Origin: Anoplolepis gracilipes | Lineage: Eukaryota > Arthropoda > Insecta > Hymenoptera > Formicidae | Direction of reading: 5' to 3' | Length of the DNA stretch: 64,000 bases | NCBI RefSeq assembly: GCF_047496725.1 | Contig: NC_132979.1 | Coordinates: forward strand, 11,387,001 to 11,451,000 | Shown: positions 43,895 to 55,483 of the stretch, piece by piece | How positions within the stretch are numbered: the stretch's first letter is position 1 | Layout: every line of letters begins with the position of its first letter | The notes under the pieces: model-generated | The model's database searches: none | Seen by the model: the letters and a program-made list of their open reading frames with translations, nothing else | Told to the model about the DNA's origin: nothing | Position numbers and translations under genes: made by a program

Positions 43895-45959
43895 TTACGT
43901 TTCAATATGTAATAGTGGGAAAACTGCAAATTTATTATTTCCACAAGGTAATTTTACATATTTTCTTGTCACAGTTTCTAATGGCCATGATTTCAAACAT
44001 GATAACGTATGTACAGAATATATTCCAAGCAAAGAAGATGAACAAGGAACGTCAAATAGATCCTTTTTTTCCAAAAATTCATATCCTATAATCATAAGAA
44101 TGTTTCGTTTTTTACAATGCGCCACATTTTCGATACATACAATAGTACCATCACTTAAGCCACAGCAATTATTTGCAAGTGATCCAACTTTGAATGTAAT
44201 TCCACTATGTTTAATAACTTTATATTGCGGATTATTGCAATCAAATGTAAGTGGACCATCACAATGTAATGACAATAGATTTGGATGTGTTAAAATAAAA
44301 TCTGATGAAATATTATTTCATAATGGTGATATATCTAAGCTCATTTCTTTCTCAGTACATCTTCGTACTACTTGTTATAATGTGCGAAACATTGTGAGCT
44401 TCATAAAGTTTTATAAATGTTTTAATGAAAAATAAAATTAAATCCTGCGCATAGGATAAATATCCATGTAAATCTTTGGAAGACATAATTCTGATAATTA
44501 CATGAAGTATCATAAAATGTGTATATAGATTGTTTTTTAAAATAGATTTAAAAGCCACTGGCCCTGTATATAATAGTATCAATCTATACTCTGTGGCTTT
44601 CCACAACTTAACACAATCCAACTCGTGGTTTTCTAGCAAATTCTGAAGGTATTGATGGTTTTAATTGTATCAAACGTCTAGAAATTTCTTCTATTGCTTT
44701 ATGTACACGGTAATGTAAATCTCCACCAAGCCATAAATATATCAATTTTCGCATAATTCCTAAACATACTAAGTACATGTAATCTAAAGGAACTTTTATG
44801 ACAGGTTTAAAATGAGGTATTTTTAACAAGCTGCATGTTACATCTGAGTTATGATAATTATCATCAACTTTCTGAATAAAATCCTCATTTGTTCTAAGTG
44901 GCGCATCCGTTTGCGGAAAACATATCCGATTTTTTATGTATTCTCCTTCAGTAATGTACTTAGTACAACTGGAATAGCCTGTATGACCTTTTATGCATAA
45001 AGTAAATACTTTGGCTGGTGCATTGCATATCAGTGCTTCAATTTTACATTGTATATTACAATTATCAATGTAAATACCATTTTCACATATTTCTATTGCT
45101 TCGTTAATGAAATCTTGTAAAAAGTCATTTGCATCTGCTGGTTTTTCATTTCCATAGTAAATTCCGATGATAAATACTTTGTTATGAGAAAGGATTGAGC
45201 CTAATATAGGCCAAAATTGTTGTTGAGACGATTTTGACACTGGTAATCCATCGATGTTTATAGTTATTTTGACACAATCAATAATCTCTTTCTGTAATTT
45301 CAATGCAGCTGATATACCATTTAGTAATCCAAAATGGTAATATATCCCCGGTACTACTACACGTATCGTTTGTGTTCTTGGCGTTTTTAAAAATGATCGT
45401 GGATCTTTCAACAATGTCGAGAAACAAGAATGCTGTCTTAATTTCAGCAGTAGTGCTTTCAGAGCATTATGTTTAATTTGATATTCCGCAGCCCAAACAA
45501 GAAGATCATTTTTAAAATTGTTGTTTGTCACGTTACCATTTTCAGATGTCACTTGTGCTATTCTTCGCAAGGAATTCTTGTATTGTATTGCATGGAATTT
45601 AAACTATGTTCATTTACATATTCATTTATATTGAAATGTTTAGAATTCACTAGCATATCGATGATCCTTTCATTAGAAACATTGTCGGTTTCAATTACTT
45701 GTGCATTGCTTGGAATATCTGTTATGTCAGAATTAATTTCTAAGATATTTTCCTCATTGTTTGTGCGTTTATTATTATCCTTATGTGATGGTATGGCAGT
45801 CATATTTAATACAGATTCAGAAATAATTTCTGATTCTTGTTTAACCAATCTACTTAATTGTCGTTTTGATATATGTGAGATGTCTTTCTTTGAACGCTTT
45901 CGATTCATTTTGACTCTGTTTAAATTATTATAAACGTTATTTCCCACAATTATAATCAT
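43895..45959 (-). pseudogene. CACTA/EnSpm-like (tnp2-type) transposase, broken
   Basis: Frames in order: 45959-45558 (basic, then acidic N-terminus), 45570-44608 (core), 44639-44352 and 44275-43895 (C-terminal region). The core shows INIDGLPVSKSS, FWPILGSI, GNEKPADANDFLQDFI and KGHTGYSSCTK, the pattern of Tnp2-type DDE transposases. Two expected residues look changed: the Asp usual before APA reads Asn (ICNAPAK), and the second Cys of the GHTGYxxCxxC zinc pair reads Tyr. Frameshifts lie at about 45560-45575, 44610-44640 and 44275-44352. The superfamily assignment is by pattern only. It is upstream of, and on the same strand as, the DUF4806-type gene. Confidence 0.65.
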
Positions 45960-46128
45960 TATAATATAAACATTAATTATTACATAAAATGTATTACTTA
46001 AAATGTTATGACAATGATAAAATTTAATTATAAATAAAGTAATACTTAAAATATAACATAATATAAATTATTAATATCAAAATTTTTCTCAATTAAAAAT
46101 GGATTGTATCGCTAGTGATAATATAAAT

Positions 46129-46243
46129 TTTTTATTTTCATTAAAAACGACCTGACTGGCTATGATTATAATAGTAGATCATCAAGTGATCTATAATTAT
46201 AATCATAGCCAGTTTGGTCTTTTAATGAAAATAAAGAATTTTT
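46129..46243. repeat. Palindromic foldback (~50-bp arms)
   Basis: CTGGCTATGATTATAATAG and its inverse TATAATCATAGCCAG form the inner arms around a short AGATCATCAAGTGATCT centre. The outer arms (TTTTCATTAAAA and inverse) extend the pairing. A small MITE or hairpin upstream of the CACTA-like transposase. Confidence 0.75.
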
Positions 46244-46496
46244 ACCAATTGATAAAGTGCTTCATTATTAATCAAATAATATTATTAATAAATATGATTT
46301 CTGTTGTACATATTTTCTCATTTTTAATAGACGTGATTGATTTATATGTTATGCGCAAGCTAGTTACACACATGGGATATCTTGACAAATATTTAAACAA
46401 AATCTAAATGAATATACAAATATAATCGATTTTATATAAAATATTTAAAAAATCTTTATTTTAATATATACATATATATATATATATATATAAATT

Positions 46497-49400
46497 TAAG
46501 GCTTCCGCTTCCGGTGCGTAGACAGGTGACACGTGGAAAGAGTGAGCTCGTGAGTGAACGGTGTGAGAGGAACAACGGAGTGGAATAAGTGGAGTGAGTG
46601 AGTGTGAGGGTGAGAGGGAAAAGGAGAGGAAAATACGGCAGGGAGCGAAGTGACAGTTGAAGCAAGGAAGACGTAGTGTGTAGAGAGGAAACTAGGAGCT
46701 AGGGAATCGAGAGAGATAGGTAGCGCGGGAAGACAGAATGACGGAGAGAAAGTTCGGAAAATTGACGGCAAGGAAAGGAGAGGTAGCTATGGGAACATAG
46801 AGGAGTTAGTAAAGAGGAAGAGAAAGGAGTCGAGGGAGGAGGAAAGGGAGGAAGTATTTAGTAGGAGTAAGAAAACAATAAGATCGTCGAAGGAAAGCAG
46901 AGAGGAAGGAATAGAGGCAACGGTGCGGAAATGGAGAGTGGAGATTGAGGAGGTGATGAGGGAAGGTTTTAAGGGAATGAAAGAAGAGATCAGAAAGAAG
47001 GTAAAGGAGGGGATGAGGGAGCAGGGGAACGTATTGAGAGAGGAAATAGAAAGAAGGAAGGAATTTAGAGAGAGGGAAGAGAGATGGAGGGAGGAAAGGG
47101 AAGAGATGAAAGGATGTATAAAAGAATTAGAAGAAAAGCTCAGAGAGCTAAAGAATATGAGGGGGGAAAAAAAGGGGGAGGGGGGAGTGAGGTAGAGTGG
47201 AAAGTGAAAGAGGTGGAAAGGAGAATGGAAATGAAGGAGAGGGAGGAGAGGAAGAGGAACATTATAATTAGGGGAGTAGAAGTCAAAGAAGGGAAGAGAA
47301 GGGAAAAATTATTAGAATGATAGGAGCGGATGCGAGAGTGAGGGAGGTGAAAAGAATCGGAGAAAGGAAAAAAGGAGGAGAGATGATTTGAGTAAGGCTG
47401 GAGAATGAAGAACAAAGAAGGAAAGTGCTGATGAAGAAAAGGAATCTGAGAGGGAGGAGGGAGAGAATTGCGGAGGATTGGACATGGGAAGAAAGGAGAA
47501 TGAAGTGGAATATGGAGGAGATAGCGAGGGAGGAGGAGAGAATGGGAAGGAGGGTGTGGGTGGCTATGGGAGAATGAGAATAGACGGCCAGTGGTGGCGT
47601 TGGGGAGAGGGGGTGCTGAGGGATGAAGAGGGGAGGGTGAGAGAAGTAGTACAAGAGGAGGACAGAGGGCAGGGGGAAACAGGGGGGAAGGGGAGAGAGA
47701 AAGGGAATAGGAAAGAAGAGAGAGAGAAGAGAGGGAGAGGACAAAAAGAAAGAAAAGGGGGAAAGAAGGAGATGGAAGATAGTATTTTGGAATGTAGCAG
47801 GGATAGGAGGAAAGAATGAGGAATTCTGGAGGGGGCTAAGAGAATGAGAAGTAGTGGTGCTAATGGAAACATGGGTAAATAGGAAGGGGTGGCAAAAGAT
47901 AAAAGAGAAATTAGCAGGGGAATGGGAATGGGGAGTGCAATGGGTGAGAAGGGAAGGTAAAAGGGAAGACCGAAAGGGGGAATGATGATGGGTATCAAGA
48001 AGGAACTAATTGAGGAAGGGAGCGGAATAGAAAGTAAGGAGGAGGGTGTGATGGTGGGAAGGATAAAGTGTGAGGAAGAGAGATGGAGGATGATCGGAGT
48101 TTACAGGAACGGAGGGATAGGAATATGTTAGAGAGGTTGGAAAAGTGGGTGGATCGGAAAGAGGAGGGGATAAAAACATTAATCGGAGGGGACTTCAATG
48201 CGAAGACAGCTAATGAGGGAGGAGGAATAGAAAGGGAAGGCGAAGAACGGGGGAAAGGGAAAAAAAGAAGAAGGAAGTCAAAAGATAAAAAGATAAACAG
48301 GGAAGGTAGGTTATTAGTGAGTTTCGTGGAAGAACAGGGGCTAGGGATATTTAATGGCAAAGTAAGGGGAGATGAAGAAAGAGAATATACAGGGGGAAGG
48401 GGAAATACGGTGATAGATTACGTGATAAGGGATGAAGAAGTGGAGAAGAGAATAGAGAGAATGAGAGTAGGAGATAGCGTAGACTCGGATCATCAACCGG
48501 TAGAGGTGTAGATAAGAGGGAAATGGGGAGGAAGTAAGAGCACAGAAAGAGAGAGGATCGGGAGGAGAGAGATATGGGATGAGGAAGAAAGAAAACAGTT
48601 CAAAGAGAGGATGAGGGAGGTGAGGTGGGGAAGGAAAAGCGTGGAAGAGGAATGGAAAGAGGTAAAAGGGAGGATTAAGGAAAGAATAAAAAAGGTGGAG
48701 AGGAGAAGGAAAGGGAGAGGGATAGATACAGGATGGTGGGAAAAGGAGTGTAGAGAAAGGAAAAAAGAAGTGAAGAGAGAACTGAGGAGATGGAGGAAGG
48801 TAGGAGGGGATGGAGAGGAGTATAGAAGGGAGAAGAGGAAGTACAAGATCATGTGCGAAAGAAAGAAGAAAGAGGAGAATGAGAGATGGGAAAAGAAGAC
48901 AATGGAGGCTAAAAGAGAAAGTGACGTGTGGGAAATTGTAAATAGGGAAAGGAGGAGGAGGAAAGGGATAAATGAGGGCATTAAGATGGAGAAATGGAAG
49001 GAGTATTTTATGGAGATACTGGGAGGGGGATGGAACACAGAGTAGTTAGGGGCAGGAGGGACAGGGAATGAGGGGAGGATGAAGAGGAGGAACTGGGAAT
49101 GGAGGAAGTGAGGAGGGCGATAAGAAAGCTGAAGAATGGGAAAGCAATGGGCAGAGACGGGATAGCAGGGGAGGTATGGAAGTGGGGCTGGGGCGAGGGA
49201 GAGAGGCTGGAAAATTGGGCATGGGAGTTTTGTAGAAGGGTATGGAGGGGAGAGGGGTGGTCGGAGGAATGGAAAGAGGGAATAATAGTGCCGATAGTAA
49301 AAAAGATAATGAGGGAGTACAGGGGAGTGACGCTGATGCCCACCTTATATAAGGTTTATATGGCGGTGCTGGAGGAAAGGTTGAGGAAGGAGGTTGAGAA

Positions 49401-49650
49401 GAAGGGTATTATACCACCAAACCAGACCGGGTTTAGGAGGGGGATGGGGACGATAGATAATATATATATTTTAAATTATTTAATAGGAAGGCAGGTGGAA
49501 AAGAAAAGAGGAGGGATCATAGCGTTATTCGTGGAACTGAAGGCGGCATTTGATTTAATGGATAGGAAAGTGTTGTTTAGGATGATGAGAAAAAGGGGGG
49601 TGAGAGAGGGACTGGTGAGGAGGACAGAAGAAGCGATGAAAAATATTACA
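46497..49650 (+). pseudogene. Purine-strand LINE: ORF1 coiled coil, AP endonuclease, RT start; 3'-truncated
   Basis: Almost all purine on this strand. 46923-47320 encodes a highly charged coiled coil (ORF1-like). The APE endonuclease shows GGDFNAKT (48187), NTVIDYVIRD (48406) and SDHQPVEV (48486). The RT begins with RRAIRKLKNGKAMGRDGI (49108), then YRGVTLMPTLYKVY and PNQTGFRRGMGTIDNIYIL (49410) and an AAFDLMDR box in which the usual KAFD reads AAFD. The sequence breaks off at about 49640 before the catalytic YxDD box. Frames shift at several points (47195, 47320, 47820, 48085, 48515, 49045). A non-LTR element of the R1/I/Jockey kind; the clade is not decided. Confidence 0.8.
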
Positions 49651-49971
49651 TTTGTTTATTCTATTGCGTGCTATAGAATTGTGTGTTAATATTATAGAAT
49701 TTTCATATTAAGTTAACTGTAGATAATTTCAATAATGTATACAAGTTTATTTTCAGCTCTTTTTTTTTATCTAAAAGTCAATGATGAAATGTGATACACA
49801 AGTTTCCAATAATGTATCGCAATCTGAGACTTCTTAAAAAAAAATTTTAAACAAGATATTAGAAATAATAACAAAAGACAATAACAAAAATGGGAGGAGA
49901 AATATATTATTATTTGAACACACAATTCTATTATCGTATTTAGAATATTTACTATATTTTTTGTTTAAAGA

Positions 49972-50121
<150 letters not shown>

Positions 50122-51740
50122 TACTCACCATTGACGCTCATATGTAATGAAATTATATTTGCGTGATATCCTGTTTTTTTTACAAGGTTACAGAAATTAT
50201 TTAATTCCGACACAGTTCACAAATTTTCCAAAATTTACTTACACCGTCACAAAATTATACTGTGACCCATGATCTTACATATTACGCTGCGTTCCACTAA
50301 ACAATAAATGCTCGCGACTTGCGGTATTCGGGAAATGAGAATCTTTACCACTTGCTACCGAGTCTGACTAACATATAAACATAGCGTGTAGTTTGTAGCC
50401 TACCGATGCCGCACGAACTTCGACTACACGTACATGCTATGTCTATGTGTTAAGTAAGGCTTCGGGATAAATATGGGGACTTCCATTTTCCACGACCAAT
50501 CAACTGGTAGCTCTTTCGCGAGTGTTAACGCAGATAGAATGCAGAATCACTTGAAAACCATTAAAAGTTCTGCTTGACAAACAGATTTCGATTTTGTTCC
50601 GATATTCACTGCTAGTACTAAAAATCCATGAATGTTCCATGAAATATCTATGATTCTCCATAAAGTATCTATGATTGCTCTATATAATATCCATAAATAC
50701 GTCCAATAGATGTCAAATGGAGGTATGAACTGTGGAAGTCTAATAGACATCCATGGGAGGTTACATGGACGTCTAATAAAGGTTTCAACTCTCCATGGTA
50801 GACATCTAGTGGACATCCATTAGAGGTTTTTGTTCCGTGTGGGGAGACTTCTGTTTGTGCTGTAAGAAAGTAATAGAAATGTTAAATTTTTCTTTTTGTT
50901 TAATATATTCAGTGTACATATCATAATTAATATATACATCTGTCGCATAACAAAACATATTAATTATATATTAAACATGCATATTATATCTCTCATGTGT
51001 ATAAATGACTTGCTCATAACTATTATTAAAAATAAGAAAACATGACAGAAATCATATTTTATTAATATAATGAAGCACTTTAACAAATTTAACAATGGGC
51101 AGTGACCACCATGATATTCACGTATAAATAATAATATAAATTAGTTCTACCTTAATATTAATACATGTTAATATTAATACATTTTAGAGGGTAGATATAA
51201 AAATTAGTAAAAAATGTACAAACGCTATTAATTTCAAGTCATTCATTTCAAATGTAGTGGAATTTAGAATTAGGCGAAGAATTTATGTTGCAACACGTGA
51301 TTTTTCGGATAACAATTTTGCAAGATATTAATATTAATAAAGTACATTAACTTGCACTTATTTTTTTTGACAATGCTGCAATATTAAAAAAATTTTTAAG
51401 AATAAAGTATTTATAAATAAATATTTTTTATAATACGCAATAAAATAGACAAGTTTCAAAAATATACGATTTTTAGGTTAATTTACAATAATACGTATAT
51501 TTTATCGTAATCAAGTATTAACAAAAAATGATAAATATATCTTGAAAATATCTTTTATAGAGTTTGAAAATTTCATGCATTTTAAATTAAATAAAAAGAA
51601 TTACCTGCGAATTAAATCGATCACAATTAGGATGAAGAACCACACGTGTCACACACTCGTCACGAGCACAAGGGATGAAGAAGAAGAAACCGGTGCCGAC
51701 GCCGGCAATACCGGCAACCGGCAATTACATATCCAATATG
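50122..51740. other. No recognised gene; degenerate repeat at 50620-50840
   Basis: 50620-50840 has diverged internal repeats (ATCCATGGGAGG, ACATGGACGTCTAATAAAGG, TAGACATCTAGTGGACATCC) ending GTTCCGTGTGGGG, probably an old MITE. The remainder is AT-rich with nothing identifiable. Confidence 0.45.
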
Positions 51741-51748
51741 GCGTTGCT

Positions 51749-51976
51749 ATATACCATAGACTTAGGTATAGACTGTGCCATCCATGAGAGGAGCCCACGA
51801 CAACATAAGAGTAAGAAAGCAATAGCTGGAGTAGTGCTCTCTCTCTCGCATACGACAGAAGAGTGAAAGAGACACGAATACTCTACGCTATTGCCTTCTC
51901 TTTCCTACTACCAATATCCTTCAATGTATCGTGCGGCCGCTCATAAGAAGGCGCAGTCTATAGGTCTATGCTATAT
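51749..51976. mobile_element. Foldback MITE
   Basis: TATATACCATAGACTTAGGTA at the left and CTATAGGTCTATGCTATATA at the right are inverted. Pairing continues inward (GACTGTGCC with GGCGCAGTC; AAGCAATAGC with GCTATTGCCTT) with indels. No coding content. Confidence 0.6.
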
Positions 51977-52321
51977 ACACATGTCCGCCAATATAAATAT
52001 ATTCGCGTATTCTAAAGTATATTCTAAAAATATACGAGAAATAATATACTGTAAAAGATGTTCACAGTACATTCTAAGAATATATATAAAAGTATATTCT
52101 GATAATATACGTAAAAGTATATTCTGAGAATATACAATGTATATACGAGAAATAATATACTGTAAAAGATGTTCTGAGAACATTCTGAAAATATACGAAA
52201 AATTGATATACTATTAGAGATATTATAGAGATATTCTCAGTATATTATATACTGTACGTACATCCATAGTATGAGTAGAATAGAATATTCGAATAATATC
52301 ATGTGCTGTCTGGGAAATGAA

Positions 52322-52770
52322 TTAACAAATTACCTTCGATGCAAACCTTGCTGAATGACTGCAACTAATGACTGGCAATCCGTCAAGTTTGTCATATTTT
52401 CTAATTTTTCTCGTAAGCTGTTCAAGACAGGTAACAAATATCCCATATACATTCCCATGTCGCTTTGTAAAATATCTAGTGCCTTTGCCAACGTTCCACC
52501 ACCTAATCCAAGAAAATACATACATGAAGAAATACATTTTTTATCGTTTATACATGTATTCTGTTATTCATATTATATCATGTTAAATTTTATATGTGCA
52601 TATTTACCTGACAATATTCATTTGAAAATTGTATTTTGTTACTTGTCAATCTCTGTAAATTGCAATAATCCAAACATTGGTTTATTTTTTCTGAACCAGT
52701 TTTCAAAAGAGTTACCAATTGATAATAGGAATCAAAAGTTGAATTCCATCTATTATAACAACAAATAAAT
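52322..52770 (-). pseudogene. hAT transposase, two central exons
   Basis: Exon about 52757-52608 carries NRWNSTFDSYYQLV, the hAT RWNST block, and ends at a GTAAATATG donor. The next exon, about 52502-52334, follows TTGGATTAG and encodes GGTLAKALDILQSDMGMYMGYLLP and LREKLENM, ending at GTAATTTG. Neither the BED finger nor the C-terminal dimerisation domain is attached here. A second copy of the same exon lies at 54690-54805. The element's terminus may be the inverted CAGGGTTGGGAAGTAACGCG at 53540-53559. Confidence 0.65.
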
Positions 52771-52798
52771 AAGATTTGTTTCTATGTGATACATATTC

Positions 52799-53208
<410 letters not shown>

Positions 53209-53394
53209 CGATAGCGGACGTGCGCTTGACTATCGCAATGCTCAGTCCATTCTAAATGTCGATGCCAATCAATGCTAGGAAAACTGGCTGTGATTGGCCA
53301 GTAGTTAGAGGGTCAAGTATATCAATGTAAAGTATAAACCTATTATATCGGTCGATACGAAAATTTGAAGATATGACATAAATAGATACAAAGT

Positions 53395-53559
53395 AACGAT
53401 AAAGTAACTCTTAAATTCGTTACCGTTACTAAAAAAATGTAACTACGTTACCGTTACAGTTACAGAAAAAAATAGTAACGCCGTTACCACTTCGTTACCA
53501 AAAAAAGTAACTGTAACGGTAACGGCGTTACAAGTAACGCGTTACTTCCCAACCCTGCT
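53395..53559 (-). repeat. hAT element terminus
   Basis: Ends on the plus strand in GTAACGCGTTACTTCCCAACCCTG, the inverse of the CAGGGTTGGGAAGTAACGCG type terminus, preceded by many GTTACC/GTAACG repeats. It may bound an element extending left over the exons at 52322-52770. Confidence 0.55.
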
Positions 53560-53809
53560 ATTGTTGTCTAAAAAGAAAACCAGTATACTGTTATCAGACT
53601 TTTATGACAACGTAACGCTACATGCATTTTTCTGTATCTGAAAATTATTGATTCATACATTTTTTACTTTAAACTTAATATCTGTCTGTTCACTATTTTC
53701 TTTCTCTCTCTGTCTCATTTGTTTGGACTCTCTTATTCCGTCACAAAATTTTAATAAAAATTTTTATTAGAATTTGATATTCAAATATATCATTATTAAA
53801 ATGACCTCT

Positions 53810-54121
53810 TTATGGCGTCATTATAGATCCACCGACGCTAAACATACGGTCCACAGATGCAAAACTCGAAATTGTCGGGTTATATTTAATAGAGAATTTC
53901 TTAATAATAATGTAATCATTTAGCATATTAATACTGCAATTATTCGATTTCAAGAATCGATCATAATTCCTCTTGTGTAGATTCGACTTCTTTCTTTGTT
54001 GATTAAAAACAAAAAAGTCATCTTGATCGTCGATGTCTTCACCAAGATTTGGAGAACTTTCATTAGAGCGGATTCCTAATACATCTTCTAAAAACTTAGC
54101 AGGTTTTTTCCTAAAATTCAA
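53810..54121 (-). pseudogene. hAT transposase C-terminal dimerisation fragment
   Basis: The frame includes NPTISSFASVDRMFSVGGSIMTP, the hAT C-terminal dimerisation signature, and upstream RKPAKFLEDVLGIRSNESSP with an acidic stretch. It is cut at 54121 by the copied Polinton-end segment. Part of it (about 53929-53999) is repeated in inverted orientation at 54622-54695. Confidence 0.75.
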
Positions 54122-54122
54122 T

Positions 54123-54620
54123 AAACACCAGACACCCCCCGCGGTGCCCGAGGGCGCGGTGGTGGGGGTTTGTTTTGACGGGCCATACCTGTCCCATTAC
54201 TACTTACTTACGGGAATCTTTAGTTGTTACTTCTTCAGAGCTCGGTTCGAAATCTTCCATTACAGACTTATTTCTATTTATTTTAACTTGTTTTTTTGCA
54301 CAAGAAACATTCGCATTTCCTATAAATTAATTTCAGTTTATTATATACTGGCTGTATTCTGTAAAGCGCACATTTACGTATAGTACACGTTAAGTTTACT
54401 ATATAAAATGCGCGCATATATACGCTTTACGGGATCTAGCCACTACAACTAGTCATTTTTAATATTTATTATGTTGCTAATCATTAGATTTTTATCATTT
54501 TGCATAACATTTTTTGTTTTAGTATGTGTAGTCGTTATTTGTTTCTCCGGAACAATTTTTGGGATATCTTTGAATATTTCGTCTGCTTCAGAAAATTCAT
54601 CACTACTATTTGATGATGAG
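54123..54620. repeat. Copy of the Polinton right end plus host flank (from 42587-43084)
   Basis: Nearly identical to 42587-43084: about 80 bp of the right inverted repeat, the TACTTA target copy, exon 3, the following intron and part of exon 2 of the DUF4806-type gene. At one site it reads GCGGTGGTGGGGG, like the left inverted repeat, where the right repeat now reads GCGGGGTGGGGG. It is inserted in hAT sequence and bounded by inverted hAT pieces. Confidence 0.9.
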
Positions 54621-55010
54621 AGGGTGAAAGAAGTCGAATCTACACAAGAGGAATTATGATCGATTCTTGAAATCGAATAATTGCAGTATTAAAAATTTTT
54701 CTAATTTTTCCTGTAAAGTTTTTAAGATTGGGTAATAAATATCCCATATACATTCCTGATTCACTTCGTAATATGTCCAAAGCTTGCGCCAAAGGTTTCA
54801 TTATCTAAACAAAGAAAACAAGAAATACATTTCACATTTTACTAAATATGTAATATATGCGTATTACAATCTATCCAGAGGCGTACTTGATAATATTCTT
54901 CAATGAATTTAATTTTGTTTGTCGTTAACACTCGATGTCAAGACTGAATATTCTGAACAGCTCATTTGCTTTGTTTTTATGAAGAACAACATTTTGAAAT
55001 CTGAAAAATG
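54621..55010 (-). pseudogene. Rearranged hAT transposase fragments
   Basis: 54622-54695 is an inverted copy of 53929-53999. From 54695 the minus strand resumes hAT coding sequence (SGMYMGYLLPNLKTLQEKLEKF, exon start about 54805 after TTTGTTTAG). 54890-55010 holds a possible further degenerate upstream exon. Confidence 0.55.
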
Positions 55011-55483
55011 AATGTTTTTTATGAGTCATTTTCGAGACACACACTCATTTAAATATTATATATTATTAATTGCATTAAATATTATTAATATTATTATAAA
55101 ATATAATTGAGAGTTTAAATGTGAATATATTTTTGGATAAAACTTGAATTTTTTTTGATTACTAAACATACATATTTAATCACATTATAGTAGCCTGTAG
55201 AATAAATAGTTTTTATAATTTATATCGTGTAGTTTCATTTAAAGGTATAAAAATTAAAAAAAAATAATATTTATTCATTTGTCACCCTAAATTATACTTA
55301 TTTTTTTATATAAATTTTAAAACTTTTTGTTTCAAAGTGTGCCATTTTTATAAAAATTATTATAATTTAATTTGCTTATGTTTAATTAAAACTACACTAA
55401 TTTGTTAGTGCGATGCAAACGATTATCAATGCGTTTCATACATGTCGAAAATCCGTATTACTGTATCCGTTGCAAATTAATTA

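Noticed and set aside
44585..44610. A further MITE end (GGCTTTCCAC) in the CACTA-like transposase
   Set aside because: It is explained by coding sequence of the transposase and has no inverted partner nearby.
47283..49343. Long minus-strand Ser/Leu/Pro-rich frames opposite the purine-strand LINE
   Set aside because: They are the complement of a purine-rich coding strand, where stops are rare; no family pattern.
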